The notes beneath the pieces were generated by a model, which saw nothing but the letters and a program-made list of their open reading frames with translations, did not search any database and was not told the origin of the DNA. This document shows positions 43,094-52,006 of a stretch of DNA of 64,000 bases, in pieces. Every line of letters starts with the position of its first letter. The first letter of the stretch is position 1. The stretch is from Mucilaginibacter sp. OK098 (GTDB lineage: Bacteria > Bacteroidota > Bacteroidia > Sphingobacteriales > Sphingobacteriaceae), in assembly GCF_900142915.1 (NCBI RefSeq), contig NZ_FRCM01000009.1:124001-188000 (forward strand). The letters are read 5' to 3'. The position numbers and the translations under genes were made by a program.

Positions 43094-44500
43094 CTACCTC
43101 CACCCGCCGCCAAGGGCCCTGTATAAATTAACAACAGCCTGTAGTTGCTGTAACCTGTCATTAACGCCGTCAAGCTGGGCGGCTAACAGGTTTTGCTCGG
43201 AAGTTAGGACATCAGTGTAATTGGTTGCCGAGCTGTAGCGCAACAGTTCTTGGGTATAATCAACCGCTTTAATAAGGGCAGCTATCTGTTTGCTACGGGC
43301 ATCGGTTTTTTCTATAGCTGTTTGATAAGAGTAAAGAGCGTTTGAAACTTCCTGTCCTGCCACTAGCAGGCTTTGCTGAAAATTGTATAAGGCTTCCAGT
43401 TGCTGCGCTTGTGCCGTTTTTAACCGTGCTTTGTTAATGCCCTGGTTAAATATAGGCTGGGTTAAACCTGCCGCCAGGTTGTAAAATACCGATCCTACAA
43501 AAAAGTCCTTCAACTGCAAATTCGACCACCCGCCGCTGGCTGTAATGGTTAGCGAGGGATAAAAATAAGTGCGTGCCAGGTTGGTATTTTCAAAAGCACT
43601 GTGGAAAGCGTACTCCGCCTGCTGCACATCCGGGCGATTTTTTAATAATTGGGATGGGATGCCCGTTTGCAGGCTATCTATTTGTTTCTGTGCATCAAGC
43701 TTCGACCTGTTTAATGCACCGGGAGAACGGCCAACCAGTATATCAATAGCGTTCTCCGTTTCGCGGATGCTTCTTTTTATATCAGGGATGGCAACTTCGG
43801 CAGCATAACGGTTGGCCTCGCTTTGTACAACTGCGGCCCCGTTTACAACTGCCCCCTCTTTAAGCGATTTCATAGTTTCAACATCCTTGATCCGGTTTTG
43901 CAGGGTTTGGGATGTAATTTCAAGTTCCTTATCAAGCGCAAGTAAAGTATAGTAGTTATTGGCAATATCGGCTATTAGCTGAGTTTGCACGGCTCTTTTA
44001 GCTGCGTCGGTTTGCAAAAGGGTATTAAATGCAGCCCTTTTTGCGCTGCTTAGCTTACCCCAAACGTCAGCTTCCCATGATGTACTTAGACCCAGCTGGT
44101 ATGAGGTGGTCAAAGTACTAATGGTAGTACCCGGTGGATAATTCAGGCTTGCTGCCGATAGCTTTGACCGTGTTGCATTTGCGTTGGCGCTAAGGTTTGG
44201 CAATAATGCAGCTTTGCTTTGTACTAATGCCGCCTGTGCCTCGTAGATCTTTTGAACAGCTACTTTTAAGTTCAAATTATTATAAAGGCCTTCGTGGATC
44301 AATGCTTTTAAAACGGTATCGGCAAACATCCTTTCCCATGGCATAGACGCAATGGTTGTGGTATCAGTGGTTTGCTGGTTCCGATAAAGGTCCGTAGTAT
44401 TAAGGTCGGGCCGCTGGTAAGTTTTCGTTATCTTACAGCTCAGCGCCGTGCTTAACAAAGCGAACGTTAAAAAAGTATATTTTAAATAGGTTCTGTTCAT
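43094..44500 (-). CDS. Outer-membrane efflux lipoprotein (NodT/OprM-like)
   Basis: TolC-type channel of the tripartite pump, 468 residues. Lipobox LLSTALSC (Cys22) shows it is an outer-membrane lipoprotein. Two repeated OEP domains with SWEADVWGKLSSAKRAA and LSQALYS-like helices; GIPSQLLKNRPDVQQAEY is the NodT hallmark. Third gene of the RND operon in transcription order, separated from the pump gene by a 413-bp repeat-rich gap. Confidence 0.93.
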   Translation of the reverse strand: MNRTYLKYTFLTFALLSTALSCKITKTYQRPDLNTTDLYRNQQTTDTTTIASMPWERMFADTVLKALIHEGLYNNLNLKVAVQKIYEAQAALVQSKAALLPNLSANANATRSKLSAASLNYPPGTTISTLTTSYQLGLSTSWEADVWGKLSSAKRAAFNTLLQTDAAKRAVQTQLIADIANNYYTLLALDKELEITSQTLQNRIKDVETMKSLKEGAVVNGAAVVQSEANRYAAEVAIPDIKRSIRETENAIDILVGRSPGALNRSKLDAQKQIDSLQTGIPSQLLKNRPDVQQAEYAFHSAFENTNLARTYFYPSLTITASGGWSNLQLKDFFVGSVFYNLAAGLTQPIFNQGINKARLKTAQAQQLEALYNFQQSLLVAGQEVSNALYSYQTAIEKTDARSKQIAALIKAVDYTQELLRYSSATNYTDVLTSEQNLLAAQLDGVNDRLQQLQAVVNLYRALGGGWR

Positions 44501-44567
44501 TGTTTAAATCTCTTAACTGGTCTCCATTCAGGGGACTCCGCTGGAGTCCGTAAACTATTTTTATTCT

Positions 44568-44650
44568 TTCTATAAACAGGAGGCTCCGATGGAGTCGCTG
44601 ACACGATTAATTTATTTGTTTTGCTCCATAGGAGCACCCTGTTTATAGAA
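44568..44650. repeat. 27-bp inverted repeat in the gap between RND pump and outer-membrane channel genes
   Basis: TTCTATAAACAGG..CTCC.ATGGAG (44568-44594) pairs with CTCCAT.GGAG..CCTGTTTATAGAA (44624-44650). A smaller hairpin GGACTCCGCTGGAGTCC lies at 44533-44549. Confidence 0.7.
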
Positions 44651-44705
44651 TCGTGACCTATGGCCTGTGTCATCAAGTTAAAGGATAACACAATCGTGAT
44701 TCTCT

Positions 44706-44821
44706 CCCAAAGCCTTTTAGCCCCCTCTAAATCTCCTCCGCTGGTTAGCGGAGAGACTTTAGCTTCGCCCGCGTTTATTTTTTCAAGTCCTCCCTACCGG
44801 GGAGGATTTAGGTGGGGCTAT
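44706..44821. repeat. 'Ccctccggggaggattt' class repeat
   Basis: AGCCCCCTCTAAATCTCCTC (44720-44739) and GAGGATTTAGGTGGGGCT (44802-44819) are approximate reverse complements flanking two small hairpins (CCGCTGGTTAGCGG and CCTCCCTACCGGGGAGG). Non-coding. Confidence 0.6.
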
Positions 44822-44913
44822 TGGACGCTGCTATGTGGCTGGTTTATGGCCAACATTCTCTTAACTTAATAACATTGAGCAGCCTCCTCTTGATGCAGTA
44901 CAGTTATTAATTA

Positions 44914-47900
44914 TTATTTAGCCGGTATAACTGCATCATCGTCCTCATCCTCTTCCAGGTTTCGTAAATGGCGCGGACCACTTATCTTTTCCTGCAAATG
45001 CTGGAAGATCATAAATAGCACCGGTATGGCGAATACCCCCAGTAAAGTACCAATAAACATCCCGCCAACAGCACCCGTACCAATTGAACGGTTGCCTATG
45101 GCGCCTGCACCTGTTGAGAACATCAATGGCATTATACCAAAGATGAATGCAAAGGAGGTCATTAATATCGGCCTTAAACGGGCCTCGGCGCCTTCAATAG
45201 CAGCCTGTAAAAGCGGCATTCCGGCACGTCTGCGTTCGAGAGCAAATTCCACTATCAGGATAGCATTTTTTGATAACAGGCCGATGAGCATAATAAGCGA
45301 GATCTGTACATAAATATTGCTATCGATCCCTGCTATCCTTGCAAATACGTAAGTGCCTGTTAAGCCTATTGGCAACGAAAGTAGTACGGCAAATGGCAAA
45401 ATGTAGCTTTCATATTGTGCGCTTAGTAAAAAGTAAACAAATACCAGGCAAAGCAAAAATATGTAAACGGATTGCGTACCGCTGGAGATCTCTTCGCGGG
45501 TTAACCCCGAAAATTCATAACCATAACCTGCTGGCAGCTTCTCGGTAGCAACAGCCTTTATAGCGGCAATAGCATCACCAGAGCTATACCCCGCATTTGG
45601 CTGTCCCTGGACAGATATTGATGTAAATAAGTTAAAGCGGGAGATAGATTCAGGACCGAATACTTTGCTAAGCGTAATAAATTCAGTTATAGGCGCCATG
45701 ATACCACTGCTGTTGCGTACAAAAATTTTATTCAAACCTTCGGGGTTGTTGCGGTATGCATAATCTGCCTGTACCATTACCCGGTATTGTTTACCAAACT
45801 GGTTGAAGTTTGATGCATACAACCCACCGTAATACCCTTGCAGGGTATTGATAACGGAGGTTACCTCAATCCCCGCTTCTTTACATTTAGCAACATTTAC
45901 ATCAACCTGGAATTGCGGAAAATTGGGGTTAAACGCCGTATTTGCGTTTTGAATTTCTTTGCGTTTGTTCAGCGCCTCTAAAAAGTCGGTGCTTACTTTG
46001 TACATTTCGGCTGATGTATGGCCTCCCTTATCCTGCAGCTCGAACGAAAAACCATTTCCCGATCCAAATCCCTGGATAGTAGGTGGTGAAAAAATGAAGA
46101 TGCTGGCTCCATGAATGTTGCCAATTTTTCCATAAAGCTGCTGAATAACTTTTTGGATGCCATCATTTTTGCGCTGATCCCATTTTTTCAGCTTGATGAT
46201 ATCCATACTATAAGCGCTTCCGCTTCCGGCTGTAAAGCTAAACCCAATAATTTGCAGCGTGTTGCTTACCGATGGGAAGGTATGGGCAATACTATCTATA
46301 TGTTTGGTTATGGCGCTGGTGCGCTGCATGCCTGATGCCGGGGGCAGGCTCACGCTTACAAATATAGTACCCTGGTCTTCACTTGGCACAAAACTGGATG
46401 GCGTAGTTTTTATTAGGATGGTGAGCGATACGCCAAATATCACAATTGCAGCTACCACTATCCATTTTTTTGCCGCAAGCCAGGTTACCGACTTTTCATA
46501 TTTTTTGGTTACCGTGTAAAAAGCCTTGTCAAACCTGGTATAAAACCAGTTGAAAAACCGTTTCTTTTTATGCTCCTCCGAATGTGGTTTTAGAAATATG
46601 GCACACAATGCCGGACTAAGCGTTAATGCGTTTACTGCCGAAAGCAGGATGGCCACTGCCAGTGTAATACCAAATTGTTTGTAAAATACACCGGTTGAAC
46701 CCGAAATGAATGTTACCGGTAAAAACACTGCCGACATTACCAGCGTAATAGAAATAATAGCTCCTGAAATCTCCTTCATCGCATCAACGGATGCTTTGCG
46801 GGCTGATTTATAACCTTTATCGAGCTTGGCGTGCACAGCCTCCACTACCACAATGGCGTCATCAACCACAATACCTATGGCCAAAACCATGGCAAATAAG
46901 GTTAACAGGTTTATGGTAAAGCCAAACAGGTTTAAAAAGAAGAAGGTACCTACAATTGCAACCGGAACCGCAATGGCCGGGATAAGCGTTGACCGAAAAT
47001 CCTGCAGAAAAACAAACACCACAATAAAAACCAGTATAAAAGCTTCGATCAGGGTGCTGATCACTTTCTCGATAGAGGCATTCAGGTATTCATTGGCATC
47101 AACCAGGTAAGTAAGCTTAATTCCTTTTGGAAATGATTCAGCGGCAGTTTCAAGGATCTTTTTCGTATTGTTGATCACATCGCGGGCGTTTGAGCCGGAT
47201 GCCTGGGTAATCCCAACACCTATTGATGGCAGGCCGTTGGTTTTTAAATCAGCAGAGTAATCAAGGGCTCCAAGCTCAATGCGTGCAACATCTTTTAAAT
47301 GCAACAACTGGCCCTTGCCAACTGACTTTATAATGATATCTCCAAATTGCTGAGTGGTTTTAAGACGGCCCGTATATTTTATTACATATTGAAAAGACTC
47401 GTTACTGTTCTCGCCAAACTTACCGGGGGCAGCTTCAATGTTCTGTTCGTTTAACGCATTGGTAATATCATCGGGTACAAGGCTGTAGCTGGCCATCACA
47501 TCCGGCTTTAACCAAATGCGCATAGAGTAATCTTTTGAAGTAAAGATCTGGGTATTACCAACGCCGTTAACCCGCTGTATGGCAGGCACCAGGTTTATCT
47601 GGCAATAGTTCTGCAAAAAGGTATCGTCATAATCCTTGTTTTCGCTGTACAAAGAAAATATCAGCAGGTTGCTGTTCTGGCTTTTTGCCACGGTAACCCC
47701 TGCCTGGGTAACAACTTGCGGCAACAAACTTACTGCCCTTGATACCCTGTTTTGAACGTTTACCGCAGCCAAATCAGGGTTGGTGCCTACCTTAAAGAAA
47801 ATAGTTATCTGGGCCGAACCATCGTTACCTGCGCTGGAGGTCATGTAGGTCATGTTCTCCACACCGTTTATTTGCTCCTCAAGCGGTACAATAACACTTT

Positions 47901-48075
47901 TAAGCACCACATCGGCATTGGCGCCGCTGTAATTAGCAGATACGAATACGGTTGGCGGCGCAATATCAGGGTATTGTGAAATAGGAAGATTTATCAACCC
48001 GATAACACCCAATATAACCAGCAGTACCGAAATAACCGTTGAAAGTACAGGACGCTCTATGAATTTTTTTAACAT
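44914..48075 (-). CDS. RND multidrug efflux pump, HAE1/AcrB type
   Basis: Inner-membrane proton-driven drug exporter, 1053 residues, twelve spans and two large periplasmic loops. PVLSTVISVLLVILGVIG begins span 1. The proton-relay pair Asp-Asp occurs in AIGIVVDDAIVVVEAV (span 4), with Lys in the SKNAILIVEFA region of span 10. A short acidic C-terminus (EEDEDDDAVIPAK) follows. Length is standard for AcrB. Forms an operon with the membrane-fusion protein upstream and the channel lipoprotein downstream. Confidence 0.96.
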   Translation of the reverse strand: MLKKFIERPVLSTVISVLLVILGVIGLINLPISQYPDIAPPTVFVSANYSGANADVVLKSVIVPLEEQINGVENMTYMTSSAGNDGSAQITIFFKVGTNPDLAAVNVQNRVSRAVSLLPQVVTQAGVTVAKSQNSNLLIFSLYSENKDYDDTFLQNYCQINLVPAIQRVNGVGNTQIFTSKDYSMRIWLKPDVMASYSLVPDDITNALNEQNIEAAPGKFGENSNESFQYVIKYTGRLKTTQQFGDIIIKSVGKGQLLHLKDVARIELGALDYSADLKTNGLPSIGVGITQASGSNARDVINNTKKILETAAESFPKGIKLTYLVDANEYLNASIEKVISTLIEAFILVFIVVFVFLQDFRSTLIPAIAVPVAIVGTFFFLNLFGFTINLLTLFAMVLAIGIVVDDAIVVVEAVHAKLDKGYKSARKASVDAMKEISGAIISITLVMSAVFLPVTFISGSTGVFYKQFGITLAVAILLSAVNALTLSPALCAIFLKPHSEEHKKKRFFNWFYTRFDKAFYTVTKKYEKSVTWLAAKKWIVVAAIVIFGVSLTILIKTTPSSFVPSEDQGTIFVSVSLPPASGMQRTSAITKHIDSIAHTFPSVSNTLQIIGFSFTAGSGSAYSMDIIKLKKWDQRKNDGIQKVIQQLYGKIGNIHGASIFIFSPPTIQGFGSGNGFSFELQDKGGHTSAEMYKVSTDFLEALNKRKEIQNANTAFNPNFPQFQVDVNVAKCKEAGIEVTSVINTLQGYYGGLYASNFNQFGKQYRVMVQADYAYRNNPEGLNKIFVRNSSGIMAPITEFITLSKVFGPESISRFNLFTSISVQGQPNAGYSSGDAIAAIKAVATEKLPAGYGYEFSGLTREEISSGTQSVYIFLLCLVFVYFLLSAQYESYILPFAVLLSLPIGLTGTYVFARIAGIDSNIYVQISLIMLIGLLSKNAILIVEFALERRRAGMPLLQAAIEGAEARLRPILMTSFAFIFGIMPLMFSTGAGAIGNRSIGTGAVGGMFIGTLLGVFAIPVLFMIFQHLQEKISGPRHLRNLEEDEDDDAVIPAK

Positions 48076-48190
48076 ATTATTTTTATGTAGAGACGCAATA
48101 CTTTGCGTCTCATGGATATAATTGTGTTCAGGGCCATCTGGTAACAGCAGAGGGAGTAAGCATTACGCCCCTGCGAGTTTATTGCCGGGT

Positions 48191-49396
48191 TTATTTTAAA
48201 TCCTTATAAACAACATCAGCATTAACCTCGGCAGGTTTTATCTCTGTGCCGTCCTTTAAATTATTTACACTTTCGGCAATAACCTTATCGCCGCTTTTTA
48301 CACCGCCGGTAACAATATAAAACTGGCCCGGGGTGTTCTCCATGGTTGTTATGGCTGCGTTCTTAACCTTGTTCTGTGCATCTATCAAATAAACAAAGCG
48401 CTTATCCTGCAATTCATAAGTAATACTTTGGGGAACCAAAATAGCCGACTTTACTAATTCAGGAACGCGAACCGTAGCGCTGCTGCCACTCCGCAGCAAG
48501 CCTTTAGGGTTAACAAATGCTGCCCTGAAGTTTGCAGAGCCTGTATTGGTGTTAATGAGGCCATTCACGGTTTCTACCTTGCCCGGGTGCTCATAAGTTG
48601 TTCCGTCAGACAGGATCAGCGAAACTTTGGGCATGTTATTTAATTTCGATTTGATGGAGGTGCCCGTACTGTCGCGGCTAAAATCAAGCAGGTGCTTTTC
48701 GTTCATGGCAAAGTAGGCATAAACAGTTGCCGTATTGTAAACCGTTGTTAACGGATCGGTAGTGGTGCTGCTTACCAGGCTGCCCAGCTTGTAGGGTAAT
48801 GAGCCTATAACCCCATCAACCGGGCTGGTAATTGTGGTATAGCCCACATTAATTTTAGCATTCGCCAATGCTGCTTTGGCCTGTGCCAATGCAGCCTGCT
48901 TGGTTTGTAAGGTGTTTTGTGCCGATTCAAGCTCGTAATGGCTGATAATATCTTTTTCAACCAGCGGCTTTACTTTATTTACCTGCAGGGTGGCTGTGTT
49001 TACATCAGCCTGCGCGGTTTGGATCCCGGCTTCGGCAGTGCGTACATCCTGCTCATATTGCGGGGCCTTTATTTTAAAAAGCAGCTGTCCTTTTTTTACC
49101 AGTGTACCCTCATCAACATAAATACCTTCAACAAACCCATCAACTTTAGGTCGGATCTCTATGTTTTGAAGCCCCTGGATGCTGGCCGGATAATCGTTAT
49201 TTAAGGTAGCTGAGCGCGGTTGCAAAGTAAGTACCTTATAAACAGCCGGACCTGCGGGGCCTTGTGCATCATTTTTTCTCTTATCGCCGCAACCAAACAG
49301 CAACAGTGAAAGCGGGACAGCCAATAACACTGTTTTTAGCAATTGGTTAAAAGAACGGGCTGTTAAGGACTTGTATAAATTGTTGTTATTGTTCAT
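48191..49396 (-). CDS. RND efflux membrane-fusion protein (HlyD/AcrA type)
   Basis: 401 residues. The adaptor linking pump and outer-membrane channel. Lipobox LLLFGC (Cys36) indicates a lipoprotein. Biotinyl-lipoyl domain halves (EIRPKVDGFVEGIYVDEGTL and VGYTTITSPVDGVIGSL) flank an alpha-helical hairpin rich in Ala/Gln/Lys, followed by beta-barrel and membrane-proximal domains. First gene of the operon. Confidence 0.94.
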   Translation of the reverse strand: MNNNNNLYKSLTARSFNQLLKTVLLAVPLSLLLFGCGDKRKNDAQGPAGPAVYKVLTLQPRSATLNNDYPASIQGLQNIEIRPKVDGFVEGIYVDEGTLVKKGQLLFKIKAPQYEQDVRTAEAGIQTAQADVNTATLQVNKVKPLVEKDIISHYELESAQNTLQTKQAALAQAKAALANAKINVGYTTITSPVDGVIGSLPYKLGSLVSSTTTDPLTTVYNTATVYAYFAMNEKHLLDFSRDSTGTSIKSKLNNMPKVSLILSDGTTYEHPGKVETVNGLINTNTGSANFRAAFVNPKGLLRSGSSATVRVPELVKSAILVPQSITYELQDKRFVYLIDAQNKVKNAAITTMENTPGQFYIVTGGVKSGDKVIAESVNNLKDGTEIKPAEVNADVVYKDLK

Positions 49397-49892
49397 TTTG
49401 TGACAGAAAAAATAGGGTGGCTTTTTAAGCGCGCAAATATAATAGCATTAATTAAGAGTCGGGAACCAGGAGTCAAGAAACAAGACGGATAATTCCCGAA
49501 TACTAACTTGTATAATTTATTCTTAAAAGTTTATCTCCATGTTACGGGTTCGTATAAAAATTTTCAGCTTTTCTTCTTGTCGTTTGATTCTTGTTTCCTG
49601 AATCTAACTTAATAAGCTGTAAACATTGTTTTTATTAGGGGGGAGAGAAAATTATTTCAATCCAATGGGTTTTATTTTAAACAGTTTGCCCTGTTATTTA
49701 AATGAACCCGGGTAGGTATGACGCATAAAAGGCAGATCTGTTACAAATCTTTTATTCTTTTTGTAGCGCTTATTTTAGTTTTTTTTAAAAAATTAAAATA
49801 AAATATAGCGTTATTTTATTTATTGATCATAAACTAAAATAACAATAAAGAGTATTTTAGATTTAAATAAATGCGCACTATTTCCAACCAAA
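49397..49892. other. AT-rich gene-free region upstream of the efflux operon
   Basis: Contains phrase repeats (GAACCAGGAGTCAAGAAACA at 49462-49481; TTGTCGTTTGATTCTTGTTT at 49576-49595) and a highly AT-rich tract at 49780-49870. A 27-codon frame at 49718-49801 is possible but has no support. No RNA gene was recognised. Confidence 0.45.
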
Positions 49893-50654
49893 CTACACCC
49901 ACTTACTCAAAAACTGGCTGAAAGGTTCTTTATACTGATCACCAACTGTGATATTGACTTTGCCGATCTGCAATGCATTGCGGGTAATGGAATTGATCTT
50001 ATCCAGCGAAACAATGAACGAACGGTGCACCCGCATAAAACGTTTGGATGGCAACTTTTCTTCCAGTGATTTCAGGCTGGTGAGCGATAAAACAGGTTTT
50101 TCGGCGCTTTGCAGCCAAACCTTTACATAATCTTTCAATCCTTCAATATAAAGGATGTCATTAAGCGCCAGCCGCACAAGCTGATACTCCACCTTTAAAA
50201 ACAGGTATTCATCCTCAATTCGCTCTTCGGAAGCAACAGGTGCCTGAATAGCTGCGGCAGGAATAGCATTTGATTTTTCAACCAGCTGACTATAAGCCAA
50301 TGCTTTGTGTGCGGCATGCAAAAACTCTTCGTAATTAAATGGTTTAAGCAGGTAATCGAGCGCATCAACGCGGTAGCCCTCAAGGGCAAACTGGTTGTAG
50401 GCGGTAGTAAAAATTATGCGGGGCTTGTTGGTTTTGCTGTTATCAAGCACGCGGGCCAGCTCAATTCCGTTCAAATCGGGCATCTGGATATCTAAAAATA
50501 ACACATCCACTTTTTGCGCATGGATGGCTCTTAACGCTTCAACTGCGCTTGAGTAGCGGCCAACCAGGTTTAAAAACGGCGTTTGCTCAATAAAGGAGCA
50601 TACCAGGCCAAGCGCCAGGGGCTCGTCATCAACAGCTATACAATTAATTATCAT
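49893..50654 (-). CDS. LytTR-family response regulator
   Basis: 253 residues. Receiver domain with the acidic VDDEPLAL, phospho-acceptor Asp55 in FLDIQMPD, and Lys in YLLKPFNYEEF. C-terminal LytTR DNA-binding domain (about 150-250; LFLKVEYQLVRLALNDILYI, RFMRVHRSFIVSLDKI). Overlaps the sensor kinase gene by 4 bp, so the two are translated together. Target genes probably include the divergent outer-membrane protein, by proximity only. Confidence 0.94.
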   Translation of the reverse strand: MIINCIAVDDEPLALGLVCSFIEQTPFLNLVGRYSSAVEALRAIHAQKVDVLFLDIQMPDLNGIELARVLDNSKTNKPRIIFTTAYNQFALEGYRVDALDYLLKPFNYEEFLHAAHKALAYSQLVEKSNAIPAAAIQAPVASEERIEDEYLFLKVEYQLVRLALNDILYIEGLKDYVKVWLQSAEKPVLSLTSLKSLEEKLPSKRFMRVHRSFIVSLDKINSITRNALQIGKVNITVGDQYKEPFSQFLSKWV

Positions 50655-51724
50655 GCCAGGTTGAGTGTTAAGTGAACCAGATAAATACTTTCAGTAGTGC
50701 TTTCATTTATAACTAAAGTGTGCTTGCCGGGGTATAAAAGATCAAGCCGGCGTTTGGTATTGTTGAGGCCTATGCCACTGCCTTCCTCTAAGTTATTACT
50801 TTGTTCTTTAATTATAGTATTAACCACACTTAATTCAATCAAAGTATCATTTTGGCTAACTGTTATGCCAATGTGACTCGGTTGTGTAGCGCTAACCCCG
50901 TGCTTAAACGCGTTCTCAATAAACGGTAAAAATATCATAGGCGCAATGGCCAGGTCTTTTAATGCGGTTGGCGAAGTAAAGTCTATTTTAACCACATCCG
51001 TTAAACGCAGCTCCATCAGGCTGATATAATCTTTTATAAAAGCAATTTCCTGGCTTAACATGGTGGTGCTGTTTTGTGTATCGTACAATACGTAACGCAT
51101 CATGCGTGAGAGCTGGTGGATTGCCTTACGGGAGACCTCGGCATTTACATGAGTTAAGGCGTAGATATTATTGAGGGTATTAAAAAAGAAATGCGGGTTG
51201 ATCTGCGCTTTAAGAAATGATAGCTCAGAGCTTACCCTGTCCTGTTCCAAATCCTGGTGCAGTTGTTTATCCTTTTGCCATTTTTGGATAGTAGTAATAC
51301 TGGTACTGATGCCTAAAACCAGGGCAATGGTTGCTATCATCGCGAGGTCCCAATTATAATCTCTTCCTTTATGATGTTTGGGCGGACCGCTTTTATGAAA
51401 CGCCGCTTCCATTAACTGATGAAGATTAAGCCATTTATCTACATAAACATTAAGTATTACAATTACCGTAACAGTTACTAAAACGAAGAGAAAGTAAATA
51501 CCCGTGTTGTTTTTTAACAGGAATTTTGGAACCAGGATGAATGAGTTCAGATAAAATGCAGTTATTAATAACCCCCATATAATGATCTGTTTTATCCACA
51601 ACTGGTACGGCAACGTAATGCTCAATAGTAAAGGCTGTGAAAAATAGATTAATCCCAATATCCCCCATATTAAAATATGGATGATTATAGTTATCAGTGT
51701 GCTTTTTGATTTTGGTATCATCAT
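50651..51724 (-). CDS. LytS-type sensor histidine kinase
   Basis: 357 residues. Four N-terminal membrane spans without a large sensor domain, a coiled-coil (WQKDKQLHQDLEQDRVSSEL), and a His_kinase domain with LKAQINPHFFFNTLNNIYAL (phospho-acceptor His in NPHF). The HATPase has FIENAFKHGVS and GSGIGLNNTKRRLDLLY. Forms a pair with the LytTR regulator. Divergent from the large outer-membrane protein gene. Confidence 0.93.
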   Translation of the reverse strand: MMIPKSKSTLITIIIHILIWGILGLIYFSQPLLLSITLPYQLWIKQIIIWGLLITAFYLNSFILVPKFLLKNNTGIYFLFVLVTVTVIVILNVYVDKWLNLHQLMEAAFHKSGPPKHHKGRDYNWDLAMIATIALVLGISTSITTIQKWQKDKQLHQDLEQDRVSSELSFLKAQINPHFFFNTLNNIYALTHVNAEVSRKAIHQLSRMMRYVLYDTQNSTTMLSQEIAFIKDYISLMELRLTDVVKIDFTSPTALKDLAIAPMIFLPFIENAFKHGVSATQPSHIGITVSQNDTLIELSVVNTIIKEQSNNLEEGSGIGLNNTKRRLDLLYPGKHTLVINESTTESIYLVHLTLNLA

Positions 51725-52006
51725 CTCTTAAAAGTTTTATAATCAAACGTTTATAACGCCGATTTATAACAACAATATTACAAAGCAAACCGGTATAAAC
51801 CCAATCAAAATCTATGAGCAGCCAAAGTTTACCGATGGAAAGGCAATAGTAGTCTTTAAAAACATGATTTAGCGTACTGCCCGATAAAATGAGCTTTTAT
51901 AGGTTAAAAACGAGGTTTAGTCTACTTTTAATTTGCCCCCGTCTATTCTGTTTTTGAGTGCTGTTGCTTTGATATTTATTTGCAGTATCTAAAAAAGAAC
52001 ATGATT

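Noticed and set aside
44497..44691. 64-codon minus-strand ORF between pump and channel genes
   Set aside because: Encoded by the inverted-repeat element; no start signal.
49718..49801. 27-codon hydrophobic peptide (MTHKRQICYKSFILFVALIL then VFFKKLK)
   Set aside because: It lies in very AT-rich DNA, has no terminator behind it and no promoter element in front, so chance is more likely than for the peptide at 60913-60996.
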